A stretch of 64,000 nucleotides of DNA from Streptomyces sp. CG1 (GCF_041080625.1 NZ_CP163518.1:1054001-1118000); one strand, 5' to 3'; shown: positions 8,017 to 15,835, counted from the stretch's first letter. Translations and numbers: made by a program. The notes: generated by a model not told the origin, from the letters alone.

Positions 8017-8723
8017 GCCACGGCTCCTTCCAGGACGGTGGGGGTGACGATGGCGTGACCCTGGTTGCGGGAGGCGCGCAGGCCGGCGCCACGGGAGTAC
8101 AACAGCTCGGCCATCGGCAGCAGTTGGTGGTAGCAGTTGAGCGAGGAGGGCACTTTGAGGATGGCGGGGGTGTCCAGGAACAGCGGGGCCTCGGCGCACA
8201 CGTAGTCCAGGCACACGGCGCGCTGACGTTCGGTCGGCGTCTCGCCCCGCGCACTGAGAAAACGATTCACCAGGGCTTCGCAAACGGCCCGGAAAGCGCT
8301 GTCGGAGGACAGGCGGTCCTTGAGCTGCCGATGGATGTCCTGATAGGCGGGGTTGGTACGGAACTCCGACATCGGGTGCCAGTCCAGCCGCAGCCCCTCC
8401 GGGTCTGCCGCCGACACCGCGTCGCGGACCTTGGCGCGCACACCGCGCAGGTTCTTCACCGCCTTGCGCCGGGCCTCGTCCGGCGGATAGCCGGACGCCT
8501 CGTACATCTCGGCGACGTACAGGTCGGTGTAGACGAAGTCGACCCTGTCGAAGTGGTCCAGTCCCCAGCGGGCGAGGTCATGCAGACGGCGGGCGGAGAA
8601 GTAGCTGTTGCCCGGGGACACACCGATCACGGCGTGCGCGCCCTCGCCCAGGATGACTTCGCAATGGGAGGTGTACGGCTGGACTTCGAAGACGTCGGCC
8701 ATCAGCACGGATGCTGTGGTCAA
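8013..8723 (-). CDS. tRNA-dependent cyclodipeptide synthase (NYH type)
   Basis: The protein has 236 residues. CDPSs use two aminoacyl-tRNAs to make a diketopiperazine. The catalytic serine motif is GVSPGNSYFS with Ser36 and Asn39. Tyr174 and Glu178 lie in DYVCAEAPLFLDTP, and Tyr198-His199 lie in LNCYHQLLP. These match AlbC Ser37, Asn40, Tyr178, Glu182, Tyr202 and His203, so the enzyme belongs to the NYH group. The start is the TTG at 8723, with GGAGG at 8733-8737 nine bases upstream; an internal ATG at 8702 lacks such a site. The downstream P450 overlaps by four bases. Similarity of the partner to CYP121 hints at an aromatic cyclodipeptide such as cyclo(Tyr-Tyr), but pocket residues were not modelled. 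Confidence 0.93.
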   Translation of the reverse strand: MTTASVLMADVFEVQPYTSHCEVILGEGAHAVIGVSPGNSYFSARRLHDLARWGLDHFDRVDFVYTDLYVAEMYEASGYPPDEARRKAVKNLRGVRAKVRDAVSAADPEGLRLDWHPMSEFRTNPAYQDIHRQLKDRLSSDSAFRAVCEALVNRFLSARGETPTERQRAVCLDYVCAEAPLFLDTPAILKVPSSLNCYHQLLPMAELLYSRGAGLRASRNQGHAIVTPTVLEGAVA

Positions 8724-8819
8724 AGGGGAAATCCTCCGCCGCGCGCTAGTCCCGGCGGGGCCCTGTGCCCCTGGTGTGGCTGCGCGGCGCCCTCACGCTA
8801 ACCGCAGTGGATCAGCACG

Positions 8820-8832
8820 GGCAGTTACTGCC
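8820..8832. promoter_or_regulatory. Inverted repeat in divergent promoter region
   Basis: GGCAGT-T-ACTGCC is a perfect 6-1-6 repeat between the cyclodipeptide synthase (minus) and the fructosamine kinase-like gene (plus), about 97 and 80 bases from their starts. It could be an operator for either gene. No regulator for the CDPS-P450 pair lies next to it. Confidence 0.4.
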
Positions 8833-8911
8833 TGGTTTTGGCTGAAAACAGTCGTAGCAATGCTCGAAGTTCCATGCAGCGTGCACCTGTTGCGAGCCGT
8901 ACCCTGAGGCC

Positions 8912-9787
8912 GTGGTCAACCGAGACGAGGCTTACGAGGATCCGGGCCGGGCGGCGTCCCGGCTCACCGGACGCCCGGTCACCGGGGCCCGGGCCGGGTC
9001 CGGTTCTCCCGCCGAGGTCACCCTGGACGGCGGGGCCCAGGTGATGGTCAAGCGCGGTGACGCGCCCGGGGCCGTACGGGCCGAGGTGGCCGGGCTGCGC
9101 TGGCTGGCCGCGGCGGACGCGGTCCGGGTGCCGGCGGTGCTCGGTCACGACGAACGCTGGATGGTGACGGAGCGGGTGCCGACCGGGAGGCCGGATCCCG
9201 CGGCGGCACTGCGTTTCGGCCGATCCCTGGCGATCCTCCACGCGGCCGGTGCGCCACACCTCGGGGCGGCGCCGCCCGACGGCCCAGTGGACGCCTTCAT
9301 CGGCCTCGCCCCCATGCGCAACACGCCCGGCACGGACTGGCCTCGCTGGTACGCCGAGCACCGCGTGCTGCCGTATGTGCGCGGCGCGGTCGACCGCGGC
9401 ACGCTCCGCCCGGACGAGACAGCCGTCTTCGAGCAGGTCTGTGCGCGGCTGCCCGAACTGGCGGGCCCCGCCGAGCCGCCCGCGCGGCTGCACGGCGACC
9501 TGTGGAACGGGAACGTGCTGTGGGGCGCCGACGGCGAGGTCCGGCTCATCGACCCGGCCGCGCACGGCGGACACCGGGAGACCGACCTGGCGATGCTCCA
9601 GTTGTTCGGCTGCCCGCATCTGGACCGGGTGCTCGCCGGCTACGAGGAGACGGCACCGCTCGCGCCCGGCTGGCAGGGCCGGGTGGGCATGCACCAGCTG
9701 TTCCCGCTGCTGGTGCACGCGGTGCTGTTCGGACGCGGATATGCGGAACAGGCTCTGACGGCGGCACGGGGCGCGCTCGCGGCCTGA
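8912..9787 (+). CDS. Fructosamine kinase / aminoglycoside phosphotransferase-like kinase
   Basis: The 291-residue protein has the Brenner motif HGDLWNGNVLW with catalytic Asp, followed by RLIDPAAHGGHRETDLAMLQLFG, which carries the metal-binding Asp and is characteristic of the fructosamine-3-kinase family. The N-lobe lysine is in GGAQVMVKRGD. Fructosamine kinases phosphorylate sugar-lysine adducts so that they break down, a deglycation repair step. Start GTG at 8912 has CTGAGG just upstream. It diverges from the CDPS operon and is followed by a 286-base gap before the graspetide operon. Confidence 0.88.
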   Translation: MVNRDEAYEDPGRAASRLTGRPVTGARAGSGSPAEVTLDGGAQVMVKRGDAPGAVRAEVAGLRWLAAADAVRVPAVLGHDERWMVTERVPTGRPDPAAALRFGRSLAILHAAGAPHLGAAPPDGPVDAFIGLAPMRNTPGTDWPRWYAEHRVLPYVRGAVDRGTLRPDETAVFEQVCARLPELAGPAEPPARLHGDLWNGNVLWGADGEVRLIDPAAHGGHRETDLAMLQLFGCPHLDRVLAGYEETAPLAPGWQGRVGMHQLFPLLVHAVLFGRGYAEQALTAARGALAA

Positions 9788-9788
9788 A

Positions 9789-9826
9789 GCGGGATTGACG
9801 TCCGGCTGCCTGACGCGGGATTGACG
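9789..9826 (+). repeat. Direct repeat of GCGGGATTGACG
   Basis: GCGGGATTGACG occurs at 9789-9800 and 9815-9826, 26 bases apart, with a similar C-C-G-G-C downstream of each. Each copy holds a TTGACG like a -35 element. The repeats sit directly after the kinase stop and upstream of the graspetide operon, so they may be regulatory or just a small duplication. The remaining sequence to 10073 shows only a possible TATAAG at 10040-10045. Confidence 0.4.
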
Positions 9827-10073
9827 GCCGGCGACCTTCGCCTCCCCGGCCACCGGGCTCTCCAGCCGGTCCAGTTGACGGCACGACCCCTCGACCAGGA
9901 GGAGCGCGGCCGAGAACTGGCGAGCTGCAATGGGCAACGTCTTGGCCCTCATCCGCGTCCTGTGCCATGCGGGCCCTTCCGGCACCCCCTCCGACCTGCG
10001 ATTACGCAGAGTGAGGAAACCAATCACCCGTTCGATTCGTATAAGGACGTGAAAGCCGAATCAGGGAGAGACC

Positions 10074-10265
10074 ATGCAACCGTTCACGCTCAACTACGCG
10101 CGCCCCGCTGTGCAGTTGGACGTCACCACTCCGTATGCGTACGACTCCGGACTGCAGTTGAACGTCCTCCCGGACGGGCGGATCGCCGCCGCCGACCACG
10201 CGACCCTGAGAGCTCTGGGGACCACGACGTCGACCGCCGGTTCCAAGACCCACTTCGACGACTGA
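10074..10265 (+). CDS. Graspetide precursor peptide (ATP-grasp RiPP)
   Basis: The 63-residue peptide has a leader with PYAYDSGLQLNVLPDGR, the kind of block recognised by partner ATP-grasp enzymes, and a Ser/Thr-rich C-terminus (Thr50-52, Ser53, Thr54, Ser57, Thr59) ending in Asp62-Asp63. Maturases of this type join side-chain hydroxyls or amines to Asp/Glu carboxylates by ester or amide bonds, so the C-terminal 15 residues are the likely core, with Lys58 as a possible amide donor. The peptide fits the putative ATP-grasp target family found beside SAV_5884-like maturases. The GGGAGAG ribosome site is six bases upstream. The maturase starts 17 bases after the stop. Confidence 0.88.
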   Translation: MQPFTLNYARPAVQLDVTTPYAYDSGLQLNVLPDGRIAAADHATLRALGTTTSTAGSKTHFDD

Positions 10266-10282
10266 ACCGCGGACCCAGAGAT

Positions 10283-11266
10283 ATGACCGTGCTCATCCTG
10301 ACCAGTCAAGAAGACGTGACGGCGGACATGGTGGTCCTCCGGCTGGGCGAAGCCGGAGTGCCCGTCGTCCGGCTCGATCCCGCCGATCTGACCAACGGGG
10401 TGGCGCTGTCGGGCGAGTACGTGCAGGGCGCCTACCGTGGGCATCTGTCCGTCGGCGGGCGCCTGGTGACGATGAGCGGCCTGCGCTCCGTCTGGGTGCG
10501 CAGGCCCGGGGAGGCGGCCGCTCGCGCCGCCCAGCCGTCCGCCTGGCTGACGGAGGAGTCGTCGCAGGCGCTGTACGGCATGCTGCGCACCACCGACACG
10601 CGCTGGATGAACCATCCGGACGCAGCCCGCCGCGCCCGGCACAAGCCCTGGCAGCTGCACCTCGCACAGCGCAGCGGCCTCGCGGTCCCGGCCACGCTGA
10701 TCACGACGTTCCCGCAGGCGGCGCGGGAGTTCGCGGAGCGTTTCCCGGATCTGGTGGTCAAGCCGGTGTCCGGTGCGCATCCGCAGGAGCCGCCGCGCGC
10801 GGTGCCGACCAGCCGGGTCGCACCGGACGCCGACTTCTCGGCGGTGGCCTTCGGTCCGACGCTGCTGCAGCGGCGGGTCGCCAAGCGGGCCGACATCCGG
10901 CTCACCGTCGTCGGCGACACCCTGCTGGCCGCGCGCAAGCCCGCCGACCCCGACGCCCACCCGGACGACGTGGACGTCCGTTTCGCCCCCTCGGTCTCTC
11001 CCTGGCTGCCCGCGGACGTGCCGGCGCGCGTCGCCGAGGGCGTACGGCGGTACATGCGGGGCGCGGAACTGGCCTACGGCGCATTCGACTTCGCCGAGGA
11101 CGCCGACGGGATCTGGTGGTTCCTGGAGTGCAACCAGTCGGGCCAGTTCGGGTTCGTCGAGATGGACACAGGTCAGCCCATCGCCGCGACGATCGCCGAC
11201 TGGCTTGCCGGGGAAGGGGATCCGGGCGGCAGGTGTGCGGAGGGCGACCTGGGCGCAGCCTCTTGA
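10283..11266 (+). CDS. ATP-grasp graspetide maturase (SAV_5884-like)
   Basis: The 327-residue protein has an N-terminal pre-ATP-grasp domain beginning MTVLILTSQEDVTADMVVLR and a middle segment MNHPDAARRARHKPWQLHLA. The ATP-grasp fold shows the lysine strand in FPDLVVKPVSG, the LLQRRVAKRADIRLTVVGD strand, and the metal-binding end WFLECNQSGQF, the position of E-x-N in RimK-like ligases. It should bind the leader of the 63-residue peptide upstream and form macrocyclic ester or amide links with ATP. The ATG at 10283 follows the peptide stop by 17 bases, so the genes form one operon. No O-methyltransferase gene, common in such clusters, follows. Confidence 0.9.
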   Translation: MTVLILTSQEDVTADMVVLRLGEAGVPVVRLDPADLTNGVALSGEYVQGAYRGHLSVGGRLVTMSGLRSVWVRRPGEAAARAAQPSAWLTEESSQALYGMLRTTDTRWMNHPDAARRARHKPWQLHLAQRSGLAVPATLITTFPQAAREFAERFPDLVVKPVSGAHPQEPPRAVPTSRVAPDADFSAVAFGPTLLQRRVAKRADIRLTVVGDTLLAARKPADPDAHPDDVDVRFAPSVSPWLPADVPARVAEGVRRYMRGAELAYGAFDFAEDADGIWWFLECNQSGQFGFVEMDTGQPIAATIADWLAGEGDPGGRCAEGDLGAAS

Positions 11267-11301
11267 GGGTGCGGGGATCGGCTCGGAGAAAGGAACGCCT
11301 C

Positions 11302-12189
11302 ATGCGCATCGGACTGCTGGGAACGGGCCCGTGGGCCCACACGGCATACGCTCCCGCCCTCTCCGGCCACCCCGGCGTGGAGTTCGCCGGAGTGTGGGGC
11401 CGCCGGCCGGAGGCGGCCACGGCCCTGGCCGACGAGTACGGCGTCCCCGCATACGACGACGTGGACGCGCTGCTGGCCGATGTGGACGCGGTGGCGCTGG
11501 CCCTGCCACCGTCCGTGCAGGCCGAGTTGGCGGTGCGGGCGGCACGGGCGGGCCGTCATCTGCTGCTGGACAAGCCGCTCGGGGTGGCAGTGGCCGAGGG
11601 CAGGGCCGTTTTGGCCGCGGCGGAGCGGGCCGGGGTGGCCTCGGTCGTGTTCTTCACCGCCCGCTTCCAGAAGGAACCGGAGGCCTGGATCGAGGAACAG
11701 GCGGCCGTGACAGGCTGGTTCACCGCCCGCGCGCAGTGGCTCGGGGCCGTGTTCACCTCCGACAGCCCGTTCGCGAGCTCGCCTTGGCGACGGGAGAAGG
11801 GCGCACTGTGGGACGTCGGCCCGCACGCCCTGTCGGTGCTGTTGCCGGTCCTCGGCGACGTACGGCAGGTGGTGGCTGCGGTGCACGGTCCCGCGGACAC
11901 CGTGCACCTGGTCCTCGACCACGCCACCGGTGCGTCGAGCACGCTCACGCTGAGCCTGACGGCGCCGCCCGCGGCGGCCGGGGCCGATGTGGAGCTGCGG
12001 GGCGAGGCGGGCGTGGCGCTGCTGCCGGGCAGTTCCGAGGGAGCGGTCCCGGCGCTGGTCCGCGCGGTCGACGCCCTGCTGACGGCCGCCCGCACGGGCC
12101 GCCCGCACGCCTGCGACGCCGCGTTCGGCCTCCGCGTCACCGAAATCCTGGCCACGGCCCAGGCCCGCCTGGCAGCCGACGGCAACTAG
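11302..12189 (+). CDS. Gfo/Idh/MocA-family oxidoreductase
   Basis: The 295-residue protein begins MRIGLLGTGPWAHTAYAPAL, an NAD(P)-binding Rossmann fold with G-x-G-x-x-A/G. LLLDKPLGVAVAEG contains the conserved E/D-K-P motif that holds the catalytic lysine. The C-terminal domain has WDVGPHALSVLLPVLGDVRQV, where the histidine of the active site usually lies. It starts 36 bases after the maturase with GAAAGGA upstream, so it is probably transcribed with the graspetide genes. Whether it modifies the peptide or is an independent sugar dehydrogenase cannot be told. Confidence 0.85.
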   Translation: MRIGLLGTGPWAHTAYAPALSGHPGVEFAGVWGRRPEAATALADEYGVPAYDDVDALLADVDAVALALPPSVQAELAVRAARAGRHLLLDKPLGVAVAEGRAVLAAAERAGVASVVFFTARFQKEPEAWIEEQAAVTGWFTARAQWLGAVFTSDSPFASSPWRREKGALWDVGPHALSVLLPVLGDVRQVVAAVHGPADTVHLVLDHATGASSTLTLSLTAPPAAAGADVELRGEAGVALLPGSSEGAVPALVRAVDALLTAARTGRPHACDAAFGLRVTEILATAQARLAADGN

Positions 12190-12307
12190 CCCGCGGTCCC
12201 CGACCGCCCCCAACCGTCCCTGCCTGTGCAGGTGCCCCCGTTCCGTTCCGGTGCGGTGCTCCGGTGGAGGCACGGGCAGAGGCGGCGGGTGGGTCGGCGA
12301 TCCGCGA

Positions 12308-12562
12308 TCAGTGGGCGGCGGGCCGGGCGGCGATTCGCTGGTCGGTGAGCGTCAGCCGGCTGTCCGCCCTTCCCCCCTTCCCCGCCCGGTCGTCGAAGGG
12401 CTCGTCACTCCAGCGAAACCATGCCCGTTCGCCCTTGATGTGCAGCGGGCGATCCGGGACCGGCCCGTCGGGTGACGGCGAGGAGACACGGCGCCCTGTC
12501 TCGTCGTACGCCGCCTCCCATTCCTCCCGCCCCGTCAGGAAGTCGGCCTCGTCGATCACCAC
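12308..12562 (-). CDS. Small conserved-looking hypothetical protein
   Basis: The 84-residue product begins with GTG at 12562 behind GGCGGA, 13 bases after the stop of the acetyltransferase on the same strand, which suggests coupling. It is acidic in its first half and includes HIKGERAWFRWSDEPFDD. Codon positions look coding (third positions mostly G or C). I recognise no domain. Confidence 0.6.
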   Translation of the reverse strand: MVIDEADFLTGREEWEAAYDETGRRVSSPSPDGPVPDRPLHIKGERAWFRWSDEPFDDRAGKGGRADSRLTLTDQRIAARPAAH

Positions 12563-12574
12563 TCCGCCAGCATG

Positions 12575-13483
12575 TCACCCGCCACTGACAGCGGGGTCGG
12601 CCCAGAAGTTGAGGCGCTCCCGTACGACGGGGTAGCCGGCCGTGGTGAAGTGTGCGGCCATGGGGAAGTTGGTCTGGTCGGTGGCGGCGGCGATGAACTC
12701 GGCGTCCTGGGCGGCAAGGAAGTGGGTGCACTCGGCGAGCAGGTCGTAGGCGTAGCCGTGCCCGCGCTGTTCCGGCACGACGCCTATGAAGCCGACGCAG
12801 GGCCCGGACGGATTGCGCGCCGGGATGTGGATGCCGACGGTCTCGCCCTCGGGCGTGCGGGCGATCTGCCACCACGCGCGCGGGGACGGAAGCCAGTGAA
12901 GGACATCCAGTTCCTGCTGTGCCGCCGCCTCGGGTCCGCTCTGCTCGGCGGCCCGGCGGGCATGGGCGTCGAGGGTGACGGAGTGGATGCGGCGCAACAG
13001 GTCGAAGAAGACGGCGTCGCCCGGCTCCGGGGCGAACACGAGGCGGCCGGGTCGCTCGGGCAGGCCCCGGTCCGGGGTCCAGCGGTACAGGAAGCGCTCC
13101 ACGAGCGGCACGTAACCGGCGGCACGCGCGGCGGCGGCCCGGACGTCCGCTGCGACGCGCAGCCGTGGGTCGGCGCGCCAGCCGGAGGGCAGGTCGAGTT
13201 CGAGTTCGCGGGTCTGCCAGGGTGCCGTACGCAGGAGTGCGGCTCCGGCCTCCTCCTCGCCCTCGGCCACGTCGAACCAGTTGATCAGGAGCGGCTCGGG
13301 GTCCTCGGGCCGGCCCCACCAGGCGGCGCGCGCCACGGTACGGCCGTCGCGCAGGGCGATGCGGCGCCAGTCGGCGCGGTAGCGGGTGTGCCGGTGCTTG
13401 TCCCGGAACGCCAGCGGGTCGGGCATGGTGTCGAAAAGGTGCGCGCTGCTCTCGTCGAGCGTGCGGATGACCAAGGGGGTCAT
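12575..13483 (-). CDS. GNAT-family N-acetyltransferase
   Basis: The 302-residue protein has a C-terminal GNAT fold. CVGFIGVVPEQRGHGYAYDLLAE carries the acetyl-CoA-binding R-G-x-G-x-A motif, and AEFIAAATDQTNFPMAAHF resembles the usual D-x-x-N-x-x-M segment. The N-terminal half (PWQTRELELDLPSGWR) may be a second, degenerate GNAT domain. The start ATG at 13483 follows GGAGG closely; longer in-frame extensions cover a short leader-like ORF and are unlikely. Substrate not known. Confidence 0.85.
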   Translation of the reverse strand: MTPLVIRTLDESSAHLFDTMPDPLAFRDKHRHTRYRADWRRIALRDGRTVARAAWWGRPEDPEPLLINWFDVAEGEEEAGAALLRTAPWQTRELELDLPSGWRADPRLRVAADVRAAAARAAGYVPLVERFLYRWTPDRGLPERPGRLVFAPEPGDAVFFDLLRRIHSVTLDAHARRAAEQSGPEAAAQQELDVLHWLPSPRAWWQIARTPEGETVGIHIPARNPSGPCVGFIGVVPEQRGHGYAYDLLAECTHFLAAQDAEFIAAATDQTNFPMAAHFTTAGYPVVRERLNFWADPAVSGG

Positions 13484-13532
13484 GAGGTTCCTCCGGGATG
13501 CGTGCCACGTCGCGGCGGGGACGCGCTCCCGG

Positions 13533-13589
13533 TCAGGCCTGGCACACCCGGGTGACGGGGAGGTGGGAGCGCGGAATGACAGTGACCAT
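13533..13589 (-). CDS. Possible 18-residue leader peptide upstream of acetyltransferase
   Basis: ATG at 13589 has a strong GGAAGGAGG eight bases upstream and encodes MVTVIPRSHLPVTRVCQA, then TGA, 49 bases before the acetyltransferase ATG. The short length, strong ribosome site and a cysteine near the end recall regulatory leader peptides of actinobacteria. It may instead be a spurious ORF; only the ribosome site and position support it. Confidence 0.45.
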   Translation of the reverse strand: MVTVIPRSHLPVTRVCQA

Positions 13590-13961
13590 GACGCTCGCCT
13601 CCTTCCGTCCGTCTCGGGCGTGCCGGCACAGGCTATGGGGGCCGCGCCGGAGGCGTCCACCGGATTTCGCCGGCCGCGCGTTCATCACCCTTCACCGGCC
13701 GCCCGTCCGCCGCCCTTCACCTGCCGGGCTTCCACCGCTCGTCTCCGGCCGCACGCGGGAGGTCCGTCCTCCATCGCCCGGCTGTTCCCGCCCGTCCCCT
13801 CCCGCCTCCGGCCGGGCCCGCCGCTCTGCCCCGGTCGCCCTGTCCGGGCACCATGAGACCGTCCGGGCCACGGCCTGGCCCGCCGATGACCGGGCGCACT
13901 CCGCCGGAGGCCGCGCTCCGGGCGGGAGGCCCGGGGGCGGAGGGCGGCGTAGCTTGGGGAT
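13590..13961. other. Divergent intergenic region
   Basis: These 372 bases separate the acetyltransferase leader (minus) from the PP2C phosphatase (plus). They must hold both promoters. I saw no convincing -10/-35 pair, inverted repeat or further coding sequence, though GC-rich spurious frames run through it. Confidence 0.4.
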
Positions 13962-15068
13962 GTGAGATCGGTGCGCGGCGGGGTGTCGCGTCGGAACCGG
14001 GAGGAACGCGGCTGGTTGCGGGGCGCGCCGCCGCCGCGCTGGGTACGGGTGCTCCCCGTGCTGCTGCTCGTGGCCGTCGCCGGGGCCACACTGGTCACCC
14101 CGCACGCCCGCGATCTGGGCTTTCTGCTCGGCGCCATCCCGCCGCTGGCCGTCCTGTCGTACGGCCCGCTGGCCACCGCCGTCCTGGGCGTCGGGGTGGT
14201 CGTGGCTCTGAACGTCCCCGCCACCCATCTCAACCGCCCCGGCAACACCGATCTGCTCACCATCGTGTTCGTGGCCTTCCTGAGCGTGTTCGTCTCGTAT
14301 GTGCGCAGTCGCCGGGACGCCCAGCTGGACACGGAGCGGGCCATCGGCGAGGCCGTGCAGCGGGCCGTGATGCCGCCGCTGCCGAAGCGGGTCGGGAGTG
14401 TGGGATGTGCGGGTTTCTACCGGGCCGCGCAGAACGGCACGCTGGTGGGCGGGGACTTCTTCGATGTGCGGGACGGGCCGTACGGCGTGCGCGCGGTGAT
14501 GGGCGACGTGCAGGGGCACGGGCTTGCGGCCGTCGCGACGGTGGTGTCGCTGCTGGGCGCGTTCCGGGAGGCCGTGCTGGACCAGCCGGACCTGGAGTCG
14601 GTCGCCGCGCGGTTGGACCGCAGGCTGGCGATGGACTCGACGGGCGTACGCCACGGGGAGCTGTTCGCCACGGGGGTGCTGCTGGAGTTCTCCCGCGACA
14701 GGCGCGCGGTGCGGGTGGTGGCCTGCGGTCATCCGGTGCCCGTCCTGCTCCACGAGCGGCACGCCGTGGAGCTGACGGTCGCATCGGGACCTCCGCTGGG
14801 CGTGGGGCTGGCCGGTGTCGACCCGCCGAAGGAGGTCACCGTGCCGCTCTCGCCGGGCGACCGGCTCTTCCTGGCCTCGGACGGGGTGTGGGAGGCGCGG
14901 GACGCCGACCGCGCCTTCTATCCGCTGCCCGCGCGCCTGACCGCCCTCACCGGCACGGCCTCCGCGGAGCTGCCCGAGGTGGTGTGGGCGGACCTCACAC
15001 GGCGTGGCTACGAGGTCCGGGACGACGTCACCATGCTGGTGCTGACGCCCGAGCCACGGGCCGCCTGA
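13962..15068 (+). CDS. Membrane-anchored PP2C (SpoIIE-type) phosphatase
   Basis: The 368-residue protein has three N-terminal hydrophobic segments (about 27-45, 52-85 and 95-115) followed by a SpoIIE-type phosphatase domain (about 125-365). The metal-binding motifs are visible: GGDFFDV, GDVQGHGLAAVA, FLASDGVWEARD and YEVRDDVTMLVL. ERAIGEAVQRAVMPPLPKRV just before is the usual switch-helix entry. Such enzymes remove phosphate from anti-anti-sigma factors or other Ser/Thr-phosphorylated proteins. No STAS partner lies beside it. The start (GTG) is the most upstream that fits; an ATG is absent before the first membrane helix. Confidence 0.9.
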   Translation: MRSVRGGVSRRNREERGWLRGAPPPRWVRVLPVLLLVAVAGATLVTPHARDLGFLLGAIPPLAVLSYGPLATAVLGVGVVVALNVPATHLNRPGNTDLLTIVFVAFLSVFVSYVRSRRDAQLDTERAIGEAVQRAVMPPLPKRVGSVGCAGFYRAAQNGTLVGGDFFDVRDGPYGVRAVMGDVQGHGLAAVATVVSLLGAFREAVLDQPDLESVAARLDRRLAMDSTGVRHGELFATGVLLEFSRDRRAVRVVACGHPVPVLLHERHAVELTVASGPPLGVGLAGVDPPKEVTVPLSPGDRLFLASDGVWEARDADRAFYPLPARLTALTGTASAELPEVVWADLTRRGYEVRDDVTMLVLTPEPRAA

Positions 15069-15106
15069 CCGCCCGGCCGACCGGCCCACGTCCCACAGGA
15101 CGCGGT

Positions 15107-15165
15107 GGGTCGGCGCCCGGCCGACCCGGTGGTCGGCCCGCGTACAGCCCGCGCGCGAGCGCGGG
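15107..15165 (+). terminator. Two hairpins after PP2C gene
   Basis: GGGTCGG pairs with CCGACCC (15107-15113, 15121-15127) and CCCGCGC with GCGCGGG around a GCGA loop (15148-15154, 15159-15165). Both lie 40-100 bases after the phosphatase stop. The rest of the gap to 15363 has no other clear signal. Confidence 0.5.
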
Positions 15166-15363
15166 TTGCGCGCTCCCCAAATGACGCATGCACAACCGGA
15201 GTTCGAACACCCCGACTCAAACGCCACGCCTCGCCACCCTTTCCGCCGCGTAGAGATATCTACGAGCATGCATATGCCGGGTCGCTGTGCAGGCCCAGGA
15301 AGTGCCCGGCCACGGCCGTTCCCCGCGGCGAGCGTGGGCGAGCGAGGACACCCGGAGCAGCGG

Positions 15364-15831
15364 ATGACGAACACGATGTGGGTGCGGGGCGTGGAGTGGC
15401 TGGCCGCCGCGGCGGCGGACCCGCGCTCCTGCGCAGGGGACTGGGATCACGGCACGGGCATCGCGCTGCTGGAGGCGGGCCGCTTATGGGACGTGCTGAG
15501 CGTCCCCGACCGGCTGGGCCTGCTCGCCCTCGACCTGTTGTGGCGGCCCGGAATGTCCGTGCCGGGGCCGACGCTGATCGACACGGCGGCGGGCCGCGTC
15601 GGGTTCTTCGTGCCGCCGGACCCTTCCGCCGGCTGGGAGGGCGCCGGTCTGCGCCACGCGACCAAGGGCGCCTGGGTCGCCGTACCGCCGCCGTACCGCC
15701 CCGCACGTTTCCTGGAGTGGCTCGTGCCGCCCGACGGCACCGGCACGCTGCACTCGCCCGACGCCCTGGCGGGGGCGCTCCGGCAGGCCGACGGCACCCT
15801 CGCCGTTCTCGCACCGCTGTGCGGACGGTGA
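15364..15831 (+). CDS. Conserved actinobacterial hypothetical with a TTA codon
   Basis: The 155-residue protein contains GIALLEAGRLWDVLSVPDRLGLLALDLL and GTGTLHSPDALAGAL. This resembles small Streptomyces proteins related to the N-terminal part of bifunctional primase/polymerases, but the catalytic acids of a primase are not visible, so I would not call it an enzyme. Leu41 is encoded by TTA at 15484-15486, the only TTA I found in frame in an intact gene here. In Streptomyces this codon needs the bldA tRNA, so translation is probably restricted to later growth. A convergent gene ends five bases away. Confidence 0.75.
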   Translation: MTNTMWVRGVEWLAAAAADPRSCAGDWDHGTGIALLEAGRLWDVLSVPDRLGLLALDLLWRPGMSVPGPTLIDTAAGRVGFFVPPDPSAGWEGAGLRHATKGAWVAVPPPYRPARFLEWLVPPDGTGTLHSPDALAGALRQADGTLAVLAPLCGR

Positions 15832-15835
15832 CGGT

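Noticed and set aside
10031..10062. GATTCG...CGAATC inverted repeat before the graspetide peptide
   Set aside because: Six-base arms separated by 17 bases are expected by chance; kept only as a weak note.
15364..15831. Primase/polymerase enzyme
   Set aside because: Only a loose resemblance to the N-terminal region; I cannot see the catalytic acidic residues.
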